Shown here piece after piece: positions 21,995-23,182 of a DNA stretch of 23,182 nt. Within the stretch, counting starts at the first letter, position 1, and the number at the start of each line of letters is the position of its first letter. The stretch covers positions 1 to 23,182 of the forward strand of contig JBKPDV010000024.1 in assembly GCA_046728075.1 (NCBI GenBank). The letters run 5' to 3'. The stretch is from JBKPDV01 sp046728075 (lineage in GTDB: Bacteria; Acidobacteriota; Thermoanaerobaculia; UBA5066; Gp7-AA6). The notes under the pieces are model-generated. The model saw only the letters and a list, made by a program, of their open reading frames with translations. It searched no databases and had not been told where the DNA came from. The translations under genes and the position numbers were made by a program.

Positions 21995-22162
21995 GGTTAT
22001 TTCCTCCTCGAGCGCCAACTATGCGTAAGCCAGCGCGGAAGTTGTTACCCGCGCGTCCGGCTTCCTTGACCGAGCGGCCGGCGCGCGCACTTGGCTTGAT
22101 CGATCATTCGGGATTCCTGGCGGAGACGCCGAAGAGTCGGATGTAAACTCCTCCGCACGTCG

Positions 22163-23175
22163 ATGGACGTCCTTCCGGAAGTTCTAAGCGCCATCAAGCT
22201 CGACTCGGCCATCTTCTTCAATGTGGAGTTCTCCGAGCCGTGGTGCCTCACCTCGCCGCAGTCGCGCACGATCGCGCCCGTGCTCGCGCGAGAGGCCGGG
22301 CACGTGATCATCTACCACCTTCTCAGCGAAGGCCGGGCCTACGTGGAGCTGGAGGAAGGCGAGCGCGTCGATCTTTCCGCCGGCGACCTCGTCACGTTTC
22401 CGCACGGCCATGGGCACGTGCTGGCAGCGGCCGCCGCGTGACCCCGATCGATGCCGGCGCCGCCCTTCCGGGCATTCTCAAGCGTGGCCTGAAGCTCACG
22501 CGCATTGGCGGCGGCGGCGCGTCCTGTCGATTCATCTGCGGCTTCCTGGTCTGCGATCCTCAATTGAGCCAGGCGTTCCTCGGCGGCCTGCCGCCGCTCA
22601 TCAAGGTCAACATTCGCGACGATCCATCGGGGCAATGGCTGGAAAACTCCTTGAAGTTCTCCGTCACCCAGGCCGCGAACCGCGAGGCTGGAGCGGATGC
22701 GATGCTGGCGAAGCTTTCGGAGGCCGTCTTCGCCGAGACGCTTCGCAGGTACGTCCGGCAGCTGCCGGAAGAGCAAACCGGGTGGCGCGCGGGCGCCCGC
22801 GATCCGGCGGTCGGCCGGGCGCTGACGCTGCTCCACCATCGGCACGCGCATCCGTGGACGGTTGCCGAACTGGCGCGGGAGGCCGGCCTGTCGCGAACGG
22901 TGCTCTCGGAGCGCTTCCGGCACTTCCTGGGTCAGCCGCCGATGGCATATCTGACGCGATGGCGACTTCAGTTGGGAGCCCGAGCGCTCACCGCCACGAG
23001 CCAGGGCGTGGCGCAGATCGCGTCGGAAGTCGGCTACGAGTCGGAAGCGGCCTTCAATCGGGCCTTCAAGCGCGAGTACGGTTTGCCGCCGGCCGCGTAT
23101 CGAAGAAACGAGGCCGGTCAGCGCAAGGAAGTCCCGGTCGCAGACGGAGGGCGCGTCTTCGAGCGAGCCCGGTAG
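22163..23175 (+). CDS. AraC family regulator with N-terminal cupin, apparent frameshift
   Basis: The N-terminal part (22163-22438) is the cupin_6 ligand-binding domain of AraC-type regulators (DVLPEVLSAIKLDSAIFFNVEFSEPW..., then VDLSAGDLVTFPHGHGHVLA). It meets a TGA at 22439-22441. The next frame continues the same protein without a gap: VTPIDAGAALPGILKRG, CGFLVCDPQLSQAFLGGLPPLIKV, then the two HTH motifs of an AraC domain (WTVAELAREAGLSRTVLSERFRHFLGQPPMAYL and GVAQIASEVGYESEAAFNRAFKREYG). Adding one G at about 22436 (GCCGCCGGCGTG) would restore a single protein of about 337 aa. It diverges from the methyltransferase, the usual target arrangement for this group. As written it would give only a truncated cupin, so either the read is wrong or the gene is newly broken. 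Confidence 0.85.
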
Positions 23176-23182
23176 TCAGACC

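Overview
The window is high-GC bacterial DNA with no rRNA, tRNA or CRISPR array that I can see. A Ser/Thr protein kinase joined through a membrane segment to a WD40/PD40-like propeller, a secreted amidohydrolase and a secreted serine hydrolase are all common in Acidobacteriota. I therefore lean towards an acidobacterium or a relative; this rests on gene content only.

Layout. (1) 1-2406: a transmembrane Ser/Thr kinase with a C-terminal propeller, cut by the window edge and broken by two apparent single-base frameshifts. (2) 2559-11098: a tryptophan/kynurenine catabolic block. A tight minus-strand operon (3-hydroxyanthranilate dioxygenase, ACMS decarboxylase, kynureninase, kynurenine monooxygenase) stands back to back with a RidA-type putative 2-aminomuconate deaminase. 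Tryptophan 2,3-dioxygenase and a plus-strand operon follow: DUF2975 membrane protein, YozG-like XRE regulator, small four-helix membrane protein, and an ALDH8A1/AmnC-like 2-aminomuconate semialdehyde dehydrogenase. Together they would take tryptophan to a 2-aminomuconate-derived oxalocrotonate. The formamidase step and the steps after deamination are not in the window. (3) 11151-11600: a 449-450 bp element with inverted ends and a 5-bp flanking repeat but no transposase gene. (4) 11667-14188: a GntR/FCD regulator whose start codon lies in a perfect 16-bp palindrome, overlapping a secreted beta-lactamase-fold serine hydrolase; a large secreted amidohydrolase (14293-16386) converges on it. (5) 16481-21994: a minus-strand redox/stress group (SAM methyltransferase, cupin, response regulator-thioredoxin reductase fusion, OsmC, duplicated DoxX-like membrane protein). 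It is scattered with REP-like GGGGTC palindromes and a methyltransferase-tail relic. (6) 22163-23175: a divergent AraC regulator with an apparent frameshift.

The most interesting candidate system is the XRE/DUF2975/four-helix membrane module. It is wired between tryptophan dioxygenase and the aldehyde dehydrogenase, with two near-identical operator-like sites 22 bp apart over the shared promoter region. The arrangement suggests, but does not prove, that this membrane-protein/repressor pair controls tryptophan catabolism. Also notable are the reductase-like fusion with no CxxC redox pair, the transposase-less element, and a duplicated methyltransferase tail beside a REP-like sequence. Three single-base indels (near 71, 1362 and 22436) all lie in short homopolymers, so sequencing error is as likely as real gene decay.
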